Shown here: piece after piece, positions 27,001 to 38,918 of the stretch | How the letters are laid out: every line of letters begins with the position of its first letter | Position numbering within the stretch: position 1 is the first letter of the stretch | From: Tanytarsus gracilentus | Taxonomy: Eukaryota; Arthropoda; Insecta; Diptera; Chironomidae | Assembly (NCBI GenBank): GCA_038502055.1 | Contig: JAXRKN010000044.1 | Span: 10,685,501-10,749,500, forward strand | Reading direction: 5' to 3' | DNA length: 64,000 nucleotides | Translations under genes and position numbers: made by a program | Notes under the pieces: generated by a model | What the model was told of the DNA's origin: nothing | The model's input: the letters and a program-made list of their open reading frames with translations, nothing else | Databases searched by the model: none

Positions 27001-30000
27001 AATCGAAGTTCCTTGTACGCGATGTAACGATTCAATTCAAAAACTATACACCCACAATTATTGTGTAACCTTTAATAAAAAAAATGTTCAGCTGCACATG
27101 TAGGTGATTCTCAGGAAACAAATTGATATAAATTCCAAAGAAAATGATTTTTATATTTAAATCCCAACATCGGGGGGCTCAAGCCAACAATGAACCCGAT
27201 TTTCGTAAAATTATCCAAAATGTACTCAGCATGTCACTTCATCGATGCTGACCAGGTCGATGACAGTGCACTTTATTAAAAGCAAGACTAGACTCGCACT
27301 TTATGCGCACTCATCTTGTTAATGATCACCAGGACGTTGTCATAAAATTATTAATTTCTCCTGCATCGAGCCCGTTCCTAATGGGAACATTACCATTTTA
27401 ATTGTTGCACATCATCGTCTTTCCAAGTATAATATTTTAATCTTTGCCTTTGGTTGGCAGCCAATTGATGAGTAATATGATTAGTAATTCAAATATACAA
27501 CAACATTCCATGTCAGTGCTCTATGTGAAACACATTGTTTCACTTTATAACATTTTCCCATTAACCGGATGGTTTGCTTGAATTGATCATCGACAGGCAC
27601 GACTTGTCGACTCCAACATCATCAATCAAAGTTGCGAGTTACAACTGCTGAAGAATTCTGAACTTCTTCTTTTGCTTTTTTAACCATTTCATAAAGTCTC
27701 TTTTTTTCGGGAACACAAACAAAAATCAGCTCCCCGTCGCGTTAACCAGCTTACTCTTGCAACGAGCTAATCACAATATTCACCCATAAGCAGCGCACGG
27801 TGTGTAATATGGAAATTTCGGTTTTTACTCTGGGTGTCGATTTTAATCTCAAGCAGCCGTGCCAGATCATCTTCATGGTAGTCACGGTGAGCCGAAAAAT
27901 ATTGTTATTGCTAGAGATGTGTTTATAGATTTATCTGTAAGTGGTTATGGACTTTTTGGAGAGGCGGAAAAAAATTAGAGATCGAGAGTGGTTTTAAGTT
28001 TGCAGCCTAAAATAAATTTTAAATCAGCATTTTTCACACCTTATCACTCGTGCATTAGCACATGACCTCATTCTCAATTTTACCTCCTAAAAATTATTTA
28101 TTTAAATTCCCTCTTTATCAATTCAACAGCATTTCTCGGGTTATTCTTGTTCGTTTGTCTTATAGCTAAAACAATAACACTAAACTACATTAATTTTGGC
28201 ACTGAAGTGTTAAATTTCCTCCCTGATACCTGTTTGAAACTGATATGGTGAGTTGGGCTTCGAAACAAGAAGGAAAAGACATTAAGAATAATTTTTTTTT
28301 CGGCTGTGCCATGGCAATATAGATATTTTATATTTTTATATCATCTTGTTTCCGGTCAAATATCGTAAAAGAATTTCCAAAGACATACTGAACCACTTCA
28401 TGGTCCCTCATCTCAGTGTTGTTTGGTGTGTAAATTTTGTGAATGGTCGAGATAAGCATTTAGAGCTTCTTATGGGATGATAAATTTCTTCGGCACGTCC
28501 GAACAAGTTTTCTTATCAAGAATTATTTCTCTCGTAAATTTGAGCTTTATTTAAATTTTTCCTTCTCTCAAGAAAAAAACTTTAATTGCCCACCTCTAAA
28601 AGTGTTTTAAGTATTAGCACGGGTTTAGGTGGGGTTTAGGTAAATCGCCGCAAGTACACAACGGAAGCTCTTGCTGAAAAATTCCAATTAAAAATTTCGG
28701 AGTGCACAAATTAAGCACCTACGCCCACACCTCGAGGGCATTTTATAACTTTTTTTTATATCCGACTTAATTTGCAATTTTTTCTCCTCTCGATCTGGAA
28801 GTGAATAAATAAATCATTCAACATTCACTCATGATGTTCTTATAATATAGAAAATCAATCTCTGCAGATCTGATCTGCGATCTTAGTCGTCGTCGTCGGT
28901 CGGTGAGAGATATAGAAATTCGTTATAGGAATGATTTATAGTAATTTATTCGCATTTCTGCATCACATCATGGCGATTGCATGAATGAGCTTGAAGTGAG
29001 AGAGAGCGAGACATTTCATTTCCGTTCGAGAGTAGCAAAGAATATATGGTCAATTTTCATCATTAATTTAAATCGTGAGAGAGAGAGAGATGGAAAGAGT
29101 TGACAAGGGATGCAAATTTTGTAATAAAACCCTTAAAATTAATTTATGTAAAATTTCACAAATTTTATTAACACAAAATTTATTAATTTAATATTTGCAA
29201 AAAGTTTTCACCCGCTGCCTTTTCACGGCATTATAAAATGCTTATTATGCGGCACATTTTTCTTCTCTCTGTTTATGGAAATTAATAAAAGGCAATTTCA
29301 AATAAAAAATTAGAATTTTAATAGAGCGATTTCGAGAGATGCCTTCTTCAGAGTCCGAATATTATTTAAAAAGAAGTTTTTTTTTCTTAAATTTATGGCA
29401 TATCTTCTTTCGCTATAATTATTAATTTATGAGGTTGATCCTGTGAGGGAGAAGAACTTTTTAAGATATTTTTTTTTGAGGTAATGAAACTTCTTCCATC
29501 TCCGCCCATTTTGGACTATTATTATAACTCAGGTCGCTGCTGTTGTTGCTGCTGATGATAGAAATGGCCTCTAATATTTATTTCATTTCTACCTTCACAA
29601 TTTAACAGAAAATTTAATATCATACACATTTTTGAGATGAACATTTCGAAATTGTTACTAATAAAAAAAATCTTTCACATCTTGTGCTTAAGGAACTCCT
29701 GCTGTGCTTCTGAATTGAAACTGTAATGCCTAGAGGCTAAGAACAAAAGGAATATTTTTATTGCCTTGTTCTTCTCTCTCGCTGCTTTTTATTTAAGAAA
29801 AAATATAATAATTTCTATATATGTAAATTTTTTGATCGCTCGAGAAATAAAAAGCGAAACATTTTTCGAGAGATGTGTGTATAAATTATATGTTAATAAC
29901 TGAACATGCACATGACTTATGGTCCGGCGTGAATCGTTCCGAGCGTAGCTATCGATAAATTGCTTTTGACAAACATGTAAGTGCACGCATGTGACTACCT

Positions 30001-33000
30001 AGGCATCATCATCATTGACTGGCTGCCGTTGCTGCGTATTAATGAACTTGAAAATGTCGATTAATCAATGCCAGCGAGTATTTGTTTTCATGAAATTTCT
30101 ATTTTCTACCTCATTTAAAATCATCAACAATATGGTCAGTGATGAATTGCAATTTTTTTTGAGCCAATCATCTCGAAAAAAAAAAGTTCTCACCGAAAAA
30201 ATTAAATTTATTAAAAATGAACATCGCTTGCGGTTACAGCGCACAAACAAAATATCCATAAAGACCCAGAAAAAAAGAGTGGTGAATGAGAATATTGTCG
30301 GACACAAAAATTATGATCTCCATTTGAACTTCATTAGACATGGCTTTTGCGGAGATTCGGATCACCCTTTGACTCCTTGTAAATTAATAACATTAACTTC
30401 GACTCTTTTTTCTCTCTCTCCTTTTTGTTTGGTGATGATGTTCCATGAATCATCAAGTCGAGCACACGATGTGCACATTTTATGATCCTCTGTTGAGCGA
30501 TAAAGCACATTTATGACTTTTTGCGTGCATCTTTCCTTCAAACCTTCATTAACCGCCTGTTCAACAATAAACAATCAAATAATTTTTTCTCCTCTCTTCA
30601 CTCGAGACCAAAAATTTTTTGGGTGAAAATCTGACAGCTTAGAGAAAAAGGGATCAAGATAGAAACATTAAAAATTTTAAGTTATTTTTTTGAGACGCGA
30701 TACACTGAGAGAAATTTTATTTTTTAACTTTAAAAAAATAGAAATTTAAAATTTAAAGTAATTTTTAAAAATAAAATAAAATCTACTAAAATAACTATGA
30801 AAAAAATTCTCTCGAGTGCATCACTCAGACTCTTATGGCAATTTCATGATATTAACCGTATAATCATAACTCATGGTTTAGAATGAAAGAGAAAACAATC
30901 GAGAATAATTCTTCTGCAGGCAATAAATGAATTTTCTATGAAATGTGAGCATATGGACGATTTTTTACTTGGACCTTCACGATGATGATGATTTGCCCCC
31001 ACTTCATCACATAATATTTTTATAATCTGCCGTGGATATCAAAAAGGATTCCTTTTATGATCGGTATTGCGTGTGTAGGCGAAGGCTTTTTTATTTGTTC
31101 AGAAATAAAAAAGAAAAGAAGATGTTTTATGTCTTTTTTTCAATATATAATAACTGTGGAAAAGAGAAAGGAAAATTTAATAAAAGGATCCCGCATAAAA
31201 TCGATTCTATATGCGCAGCATTGCATGACCTTTCTCTACGCTGCTTCATTTCAGGAGAGGGATGATCCTTTTGTAGATTTTCTAAGAAATTCCGCTCAAT
31301 ATGTGGGGACGGGTACTCAAAGTCAACTCGAGAAATTTATGATGATCGCACAGTTACCGAAAAAAAGAAGAGAAAGAATGAAAATTATTTGTTATCATTG
31401 TTATTCCAACACATTCCAGAATTTAAATACAATGGAAGGTGGACACACAATAGGTGCTATAGAAGTGATCATTTGTCATATAGCACCGATTTAAAGAATT
31501 TTAATGATGCATCACTGACTGACATTTGAGTCGTTATAAAAAATTGCTCTCGAGATTTTTCATGGGAACGACGCACATGTGATTTGCTCGATTAGCGAAT
31601 CTGCATTTTTAAATTGCACGATTACCATCTCTCGCCCCAATAAAACAAAATGCGAAGGCACACTAAATTACCCCTCGACAGTGGGAAAATTTCGCTCTCT
31701 TTTCAGATTACATTCCAACACGTTTAAAATATTTTATTTTTTTTTGGTTCTGCAAATGCCATTAAACGATTTTCTTCATCTGTATAAATTGTACATATAA
31801 TAAAACAATCAGCCGGTTTACGAGGCTCTCTAAAAGGAGATTTTTGTGAGCGCATGTAGAATATAATTAAAGCGCAATCAAGAAGTCAAAAAGATCATTT
31901 TGCTGGTGGCAATTTGGTGAAAAAATCATAAGCGAATTTTGTTAAAGAATTTAAAATTTTCTTCATTAAAATTTCAAAAAACCTTAGATTTAAAAAAATT
32001 GTAAAATTTAACGGTTAAATTTAAATTTATCAGGGGCTTGAACCTCAGAATATCTTCATTGGAAATTGCGAGATATTGACGAATTTTTCTAATTAGGAAA
32101 AAAAGAAAATTTCGCTGTCATGTCATTCGTGAAAGTACTGGATGCCAAAAAATGAGACCATTTTTATCTTGAATGAAAGTTTTCATTTAAATCAAACTCA
32201 CTTTCGAAGAAACGATTTATCAAGCACCAATTAACTAATAAAAAATCTTCTTCGTGTCTCGCTCAATTGAGCATTGTCTCTCTCCTATTTTTATGCAAAA
32301 TCAAATCAACCGTAAATTCACACAACAATTTAACAAATTGCTCCACACGCTGCCAACTTTCCCACGAACCAACGGACGATGATCAAGTAGAATGAGAGGC
32401 GAGACAAAGAAAACATGAACTGTTCATATTTTTATTGAATCACAAAGAATCGTCTTCTAATAACCGTCAATAAAAATGCTACTTCTTAAGAGGTTGATTC
32501 TATTCACAAAGCATAATTTTTTCTTCTCTTTTTTTTATTGTCAAAAAAAATCAGATTTTGAGTGCGTAAGAATGGACATAAAAAGGTCCAATGACTTTTT
32601 AAGTCACAATAAAATTTCTACACAATAGCGAGAGAGGTAGAAAAGGATCAAAAACGAACTTTTTATTCTTGTGTTAAGACTTATTGCATTTAATCACGCA
32701 TCATTGAACTTTATAGGCACCTGACATGGATAAAATAATGGATTTTTTGGATTTCTTTCCAGTTGATTTTGGCATTTTAAGTGGTTTTAAAAATTTAAGT
32801 TGCATGTCACAAAAGCTCTCGAAAACCATCCCTTGGATTTAAAGACATTGAAAATAATTCCTAAGGACATCTTTGCTGTGCGCTCAGCTTCTGTCTTACT
32901 CACTCATCTAAATCTCTTGTTAAAAATTCATCAAAAAAAAAAGTTATGTTTCCGTCATGATGAATTTAACGCCATATCAATATCTCCCAAAAAAATAACA

Positions 33001-33500
33001 TAAAGCCAACATAAACAAAATGACCATCGAGGTGGTCTGAAAATTATTCTCTCTTTCCCCTTTCGACAATAATTTTATTTTTTATTTTTTAATTTCGGTT
33101 GAAAGCCTTTGACAATGTGTTGTCTTTCTGTGTGTGTCGTTTTAATGCCGACCTGGATACGACCGTAAGAATGAGGACGGAGATTTCCGTCTGTAGAATA
33201 ATTAGTAACTCGACACTTTATCGATTGTTTTGTCTGACACCTCACATAAGATTCGAAGTATTGACATCATGGCCAATAAAAGCCTTTAATTTATTGAGTT
33301 GAGCTTTTTAATGTTTTTCAAGGTTTTTAAAAATATTTTTTAAAAATTCTGCAAAGTCATTTTAAGAAAAATACGCACAATTCGAATTTCATTGATAAAT
33401 TTATTTTTAACGCTAAAAAGTTCTTATCTGCGGGATATTTCGCACAAATAAAATTACTGCTCGACACGAGAACACAATTAGACAATAGACACACATGACT
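15056..33500. other. 18.4-kb gene-free interval, probable regulatory DNA
   Basis: I see no gene in this interval. The longest frames (156 codons at 30015-30485, 145 codons at 31057-31494) overlap other frames, lack domains and look like AT-rich chance. Copies of the dispersed GGTTCGAATCC-type motif lie at 17041-17051, 19932-19942, 25444-25454 and 32034-32044. Long gene-free DNA beside segmentation genes usually contains enhancers, but no specific element could be identified by eye. Confidence 0.55.
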
Positions 33501-33513
33501 GATAGCGATAAAG

Positions 33514-33550
33514 TATAAAAGCAAGAAAGGGATGCTTCTAGTTTTTCAGT
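33514..33550 (+). promoter_or_regulatory. core promoter of the peritrophin-like gene
   Basis: TATAAAA at 33514-33520 is followed by TCAGT at 33546-33550, which matches the arthropod initiator. The spacing from the TATA start to the initiator A is about 34 bases, slightly long but plausible. The ATG follows 26 bases after the initiator A, giving a very short 5' leader, as is common for small secreted cuticle or gut proteins. Confidence 0.72.
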
Positions 33551-33573
33551 TATCAGCGGTCAATTAGTGAGAA

Positions 33574-34371
33574 ATGTCGCTTTTGATTGTCATTTTTGTG
33601 GCAGTTCTAGCGTCGTGTAAAGCTCAATTTTATCCGATTTACGATTTACAGATTTGCGCGGGATTAGCTGACACTGCAGTCATTGGAATACGATATGAGT
33701 GCTTTAAATATTATTACTGCTATAACGGAGTCGCTTTTCTCGATGATTGTCGCAATCTTTGTAAAGGATGTCAGTTTGATTTTAGAGTGAATGACTGCAA
33801 TTATGAGGAGAATGTTCAGTGCAGTCTCGCTCAAATTCAATCAAATTTGCCAGTTGTACAAACTCCAACTAATATTTGGCTGCCAGCCCTCCAGAATCTT
33901 CAGCTTTTGCCATGGCTTTCATCATCTCTACACGCTCAACAAAAGCAGCAAGAGATGCAAAATATTCCACAGGAATTACCACAGCTTGAACAATTTCAAC
34001 CGATCTCAAATGGAGAACAAGAAATTCAAAATTTTGTGGGTGCTCCTCAACTTCAGCCAGTATCAAAAGTTGAGATGATCGAAACGCGTCCATCTGAAAC
34101 TAAAGAGACCTGTCAACTCAATTTCCGAGGTTTCCATCCTGATCGATTTATTCATCTTCTGTGTCCCAACATTCAATTTGAAGCAAACATTTCGTTTAAT
34201 GAATTCAGCATGGCAACCGAGGGAAGTGTCAACTCAAAATTGATCTGCAACTTGAAATTCAATTGCAGCCTACAAATCGAAATTTCATCCTGCGTTTCAA
34301 CGAATGTCGAAATTCCACCAAAAATTGGATTTTACAGCGAGCATGTGGCGACAGTTATTACAAATTGTTAG
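33574..34371 (+). CDS. secreted peritrophin-type chitin-binding (CBM14) protein
   Basis: Intronless frame of 265 aa. Residues 1-17 form a signal peptide (hydrophobic LLIVIFVAVLA, then SCKA). Residues 28-83 match the six-cysteine peritrophin-A/CBM14 pattern: C28, C43, C49, C59, C75 and C83, with the aromatic cluster YYYCYNG before C49. Two extra cysteines, C63 and C66, sit inside the domain. A Gln/Pro-rich linker follows (about 85-165), then a second Cys-containing segment with no recognised domain. Such proteins bind chitin in the peritrophic matrix or cuticle and act outside the cell. TATA, initiator and poly(A) signals frame the gene, supporting a real transcription unit. It has no evident link to the zinc-finger genes beside it. 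Confidence 0.88.
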   Translation: MSLLIVIFVAVLASCKAQFYPIYDLQICAGLADTAVIGIRYECFKYYYCYNGVAFLDDCRNLCKGCQFDFRVNDCNYEENVQCSLAQIQSNLPVVQTPTNIWLPALQNLQLLPWLSSSLHAQQKQQEMQNIPQELPQLEQFQPISNGEQEIQNFVGAPQLQPVSKVEMIETRPSETKETCQLNFRGFHPDRFIHLLCPNIQFEANISFNEFSMATEGSVNSKLICNLKFNCSLQIEISSCVSTNVEIPPKIGFYSEHVATVITNC

Positions 34372-34399
34372 GAAATAATGGACAATGAGAACGAACACG

Positions 34400-34405
34400 A
34401 ATAAA
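34400..34405 (+). terminator. poly(A) signal of the peritrophin-like gene
   Basis: AATAAA lies 29 bases after the stop codon of the chitin-binding protein gene, at the usual place for a short 3' UTR. Confidence 0.65.
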
Positions 34406-35184
34406 CTTTAATCCCATCACCAATTTAATTTAATCAAAATCTTAAATTTTTGAGTAATTTAACGAATAATTTTTTTTAAATCTCAATAAGGTGGTCCTCT
34501 CATAAAAGCATTTTACTTCCTACCTGTGCGACTACTCTTGTAATTTACAGCATTTTTCTTATCTCGTCATGAAGTGAGAGAGAGAAGCTATAAAGACAGT
34601 GTTTGTAATGCGACGATGGTGATATTTTTCCACTCTCAATGATTCACACGCAGCGAGAAATAAATTCTGTCTGGTGGTGTAAATTTTATTGTCGAGAGAT
34701 TCTCAGCTAGTCGCTGGGTGGGCCACCATGGATGCTCTTTTCATATATAATATAAAGGAGTAAATTGATAATTTTTTTAACGCGATGAAAGTCGTTTTGC
34801 GGTTGCGACAGGATAAAAATATTAACAGACAAGTGTAATTTTTTATTTTATTTCTTTTCATCGTGCTGCACCCACGAAAAATTTGCAGACATAAAAGGCT
34901 TGTCTCGCATTTAAAATCACGCGAAAGAATTTGAATTTGAAATTTTAGTTAGAATTTCATTAATGTCTCTGCCCTCAAAGCTCTCTTTATCCGGTTTACA
35001 TAAAAATTTGTCGACACACTTTTTAATTAATTTGTGAATGAAAAGAAAGGCGACAATGAAGATATAAACTAAAGGATAAGTGAGAAATTTGGGTCTCATA
35101 CCGCAAGATTTTTTTTATATATATTTTTTTTGGGTGACGCTCTATCTCTCTGTAAGGTGACAGATTTATTGTCATCGCTCGCCA
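34406..35184. other. intergenic, nothing recognised
   Basis: AT-rich DNA between the peritrophin-like gene and the duplicated block. A 60-codon minus-strand frame at 34917-35099 has no domain and is treated as chance. Confidence 0.5.
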
Positions 35185-35397
35185 GTGTGTCCAAACATAC
35201 ACAGAAAAATAAACCCAAGAATGGAGGAAAGAAAGAAGAGAAACCAGGAAAGCAATATAAATTTACTACCAGATGAACGAAATCTTATCCTCTCACTCCG
35301 TGGTGTATCATTTCTAAAAAAATACCACCAACAAATTAATGACGACGACGGATTTCTTTTAGAGTCAAGAAACAAAAGAATTTTTTTCACTCCCTAA
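35185..35397 (+). CDS. small hypothetical frame straddling the duplication edge (doubtful)
   Basis: A 70-codon frame; an internal ATG at 35221 would give 58 aa ending in RNKRIFFTP. From 35254 onward the same sequence recurs in the second unit (39211-39354), without the upstream part that supplies the ATG. An AATAAA overlaps the stop codon, which could be a poly(A) signal. The protein is charged and matches no family I know, and an equally open frame runs on the minus strand. It could also be the 3' UTR region of the coiled-coil gene. Low confidence. Confidence 0.18.
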   Translation: MCPNIHRKINPRMEERKKRNQESNINLLPDERNLILSLRGVSFLKKYHQQINDDDGFLLESRNKRIFFTP

Positions 35398-35634
35398 TAA
35401 ATTAAAGAATGGATGCACCTTGAGACCCACGTACGCATCGAGGGTACATTTCTGATCTCATTCAGATAAGCAGGGGCATTTTATCGCTCTATCATGTTGT
35501 GATTATTGAGCTCACGATTTCTTAATTTTAAATGCCTTTATTTAAAAGATTTTCGATCTTGACGAGTTATCAAAAAGTAAACCATAACTATTGGAAAATA
35601 ATACAACATCAAAATATCAGCTACACATCGATGT

Positions 35635-36717
35635 AATTGCTTGACTCTGTGACATTTTGCCCCTGTGACATTTTGCCCACACCAAAATCTGTGGGAAGGG
35701 AAAAAAATATAGGGTCAATTTGTCCATGGTCAAATGAGGGCAAAATTTGCAAAATATGTGGGCATGGGCAATACTGTGGGCAAATTGCCCAGGACAAATT
35801 GACCCTATATTTTTTGCCCATGGACAAATTGCCCATGATTATTTTTTTGTCAAAATATAAACTTAATTAAAGTAATTTAAACTTTTTGTCGGTCAATACG
35901 AAAAATTTTTAAGATTTACTTTTTGCCTATATTTTTTCTTTTTCTCATGATTTTTACACTAACGAAAACCATGTTGTATCTTTTCTTAATAGAACGTTCT
36001 ACTCCGCATCTATTGATGTATCACATGAAATATCTATCATTAATAGTTATGGAGTAATCTGCTCTCAAACATGAAAGAATAAATCTTAAAATTTCTGAAA
36101 AATTTCAAAGATTCCAGAGGGGTATTTTTGATTTTGCAATAACTTTTGATTTTTTCAAGATAAAAATCTGACTTGTTTGCATGTTGTAGATGAAGAACAT
36201 TAACAACTTTTCAAAACATTAGAAATTTTTTTATCTGCAGGAAGTGCTTAATACCCTCAAAAGAAAAACTAAATCTCAAAACTTACTCTCATTTAATAGT
36301 TTTAGAAATTTTATTTCGGATTTAGAAGAAGCCCTCTATTTCATGTGTTTTGTATCACTTTCAGTTAAAATTTTTTGAGTATGGATACTCAAGAAGTGCC
36401 AATAGGTGCAAAATTAAAAATCTTGTTTCTTTTAAGTATACATAGTAAAATTAGTGTGAAAAATTTGAAAAAAAAAATATTAAAACAATTAATTTTCAAT
36501 TAAATAATTTATGGGCAAATTGTCTGTGGGCAAAAAATATAGGGTCAATTTGTCCATGGTCAAATGAGGGCAAAATTTGCAAAATATGTGGGCATGGTCA
36601 AATCTGTGGGCAAATTGCCCCGGACAAATTGACCCTATATTTTTTTGCCCTTGCCCACTGATTTTGGGTGAGGGCAAAATGTCACAGGGGCAAAATGTCC
36701 TAACCCCAATTGCTTGA
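35635..36717. mobile_element. fold-back DNA transposon, 1063 bp, present only in unit A
   Basis: The element at 35645-36707 is flanked by a perfect 10-bp duplication, AATTGCTTGA (35635-35644 and 36708-36717). Unit B carries the empty site with one AATTGCTTGA (39592-39601), which defines the insertion exactly. Inverted arms of about 190 bp (35645-35836 and 36511-36707) contain GACATTTTGCCCCTGTGACA near the tips and many GGGCAAA units. No transposase frame is seen in the AT-rich core, so it is non-autonomous. It resembles the 14.2-kb element in duplication length and arm structure, though the arm sequences differ. It sits in the 3' UTR of coiled-coil copy 1. Confidence 0.92.
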
Positions 36718-36735
36718 TGTTTTTGCGATGATTTG

Positions 36736-38709
36736 TTAGTTCAAAGTGACGTCGAACTAGAATTGTAAAAAAAAATTAAAAGCTGAATATTAAATAAATT
36801 CAACTTACGTCTTGTGAAGTGTCAAGTTCAGAGTCCTCCATTCTAACATCTTCCGGATCCATGGTACTATCGAGATCATCGTTAATTACGGATTTGTAAG
36901 TGAAACGTCCAACTTGAGATGCTACTTTTTCGTAGAATGAATTAGCTTCTTCTATTGAGGATGCTGAAGATTGCTTTTGAGGAACAACTGGAGGTTTCTT
37001 GTTGACAGTTGATTTGATCTTTGGTTGAGGATTATTTTTATTTGATGTAGGAGTCTTGATAACTGGAGCAGCAGCAGGAGTTTTCACGTTAACAGGCGGA
37101 GTCTTGATAACTGGAGCAGCTTTTGGCTGATAGTCAGTTTTAGTCGAAGTCTTAATATTTTCCAAGTCCAATTTTGCTTTCTTGTTGGGTGAAACGTCCT
37201 TGTTGTCACTCTTTTGAGTAAACTTCTTCTTTCCAAGCTTAACAACGACTGGAGTTGCAACTTGTTTCTTCTGAGCTTCGATCGCATCGCGTTCAGCTTT
37301 ATCTTTGAGTTCCTTAACCTGCTCTTCCATCACGTTGATCAGCTGAAGCTTGCGATTTTCAAGCAAGATGATTTTAGTTTCCACGTCGTTGACGAATTTG
37401 AGTTTTTCCCTCTTCGTTTCATCAATTTTTTCCATAAGATGACGAGCTTCCTCCATCTTATCCATCTCGAGTTCAACAAGTTGTGACATTTCACTCTTAA
37501 GCTGTGAGTTTTTATCTTCAAGTTCGCCATTTTCCATTTGCTTGCTTAATTTTGAAACTTTGTTCTTTAACTCGTTCAAAGCACTGTTATGAGCATCGAT
37601 GTCAGATGAGATTGACATGTTATCAACCTTGAGTTGCATATACTTTCCCTTCTCTTGTTGGTAGTAGTCACTATTAACAATTTCATCAAATCTCTCGTCA
37701 GCTTCAATCTCGGAAAATGAATTCTTCTTCTGAAGCAGTGCATGAGTGTTATCATCAATCGTTTGAATCTTATCGCAATAAATTTTGTGATCATTATCGA
37801 GCTCATTGATTTTATCATTGGTCATATTGTAGACGTTTTCCAATGCCTCAATATTATCCTCTTCTTCGGTAATATCAGTGTAAACGACCTTAAGATCCTC
37901 ACTGATAGCGTCCGTTGCAACTTCGATAGCTGGAATAACATTAGTTTCCAACTCTTGAATATCCTCATTAATCTCATGACACAACTCAATACTCTTCTTC
38001 GTCATTTCAATTTCCTTAACGATCCCTTCGCATTCTTCATTTTTCGCTTCAATTATACCCAGCAAGTCCTTTTCATTGTGATAGCAATCTCGAGTGAGTG
38101 AATTTGTTACTTGAATTTCACTCTCATAAGCTTTAATAACTTTATTGTGCTCGTTTTGCAATGCGGCCTTAATCTTCGGAATTTCATCATATTTGCGGTT
38201 TATCTCCAAGAAATCCTCAAAGCTCTTATCGACTTTAGGTTCATATCGCTTCTTATACTTTCTTTCGATCAAATTGAGTCGCTCATCTACTTGTTCTCGC
38301 ATGTTTGAGATGTACTTGCAATAGCTCATTGTCTTTGAGAGGAAATCATTGTGCTCGACGAGATAGTCTTCCATTTCCTTAAATATTTTCAATTTATTTA
38401 AAAATAATTTTTACTCCTGGATCTCAAAGTTGGTAAACAAAAGATCCAGTGGAAATAAATTTGAAAAAACATTCAATTTTCCGAATTTTGCATTGAGATT
38501 TCTTCATATTGCTCATATTCATCAAGTCGAGGATATTCCATTGATATGATTTCCAAAATAAGCGCATTATTTTCTTCAAGTTTGGAAAAATTCATCGTGT
38601 CATATTTCTTGGCCAAAGCGTAAAATTTCGTGAGATCAATTGAATCCTTTACGATATTATCGTGCATTAAAAGTTTATCTATCGATTACAAGTAAATTTA
38701 ACTTACCAT
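36736..38709 (-). pseudogene. coiled-coil protein gene, copy 1, with damaged 5' end
   Basis: Left paralog of the gene at 39620-41596. The long exon is fully open: 525 aa from the shared Glu-Met-Glu start of exon 3, or 530 aa from an internal Met at 38392. It is predicted to be almost wholly alpha-helical, with a Lys/Pro-rich tail. The upstream coding exon is broken. Compared with copy 2, four single bases are missing within about 35 bp near 38474-38510, which shifts the frame and destroys the splice donor (GGTAAAA becomes GGAAAA). The predicted start codon, first donor and 209-bp promoter spacer are still present. A fold-back element sits about 20 bases beyond the predicted stop in the 3' UTR. 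It may be a decaying copy, or be translated from the internal Met to a shorter protein. The intact long frame argues against calling it dead with certainty. Confidence 0.6.
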
Positions 38710-38918
38710 AGTTGCAATTATTGCTTGAATTAATGAAATGAAAAATTTTAAATGTTTTCCCACGTTTTTATTTATGTTTTTTTGTCAACGTATTTATTTT
38801 GTTTGAATTTCCCGATTAAGTTTTCAACGTATTTTTTCAAAACAAAAATTTTGTCAATAAGATTCAAAATTAAATCAAATTAAATTTATTGCATTTAAAA
38901 AGACTTAATTACCGCAAA
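38710..38918. promoter_or_regulatory. divergent promoter spacer, unit A copy
   Basis: 209 bp lie between the minus-strand start codon at 38709-38707 and the plus-strand start codon at 38919. It is nearly identical to 41597-41805 in unit B. It should contain both 5' leaders and start sites; no clear TATA box was identified in this AT-rich sequence. Confidence 0.5.

Noticed and set aside
30015..30485. 156-codon plus-strand frame
   Set aside because: No domain, overlapped by open frames on the opposite strand, and no splice or promoter context; fits AT-rich chance.
31057..31494. 145-codon plus-strand frame, with a short hairpin at 31453-31487
   Set aside because: No recognisable domain, and a second frame overlaps it. 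The 9-bp stem is too short to call an RNA gene.
36800..38392. Additional plus- and minus-strand frames inside both coiled-coil genes (also 39683-41269)
   Set aside because: They are shadow frames of the coiled-coil coding sequence and recur identically in both copies for that reason.
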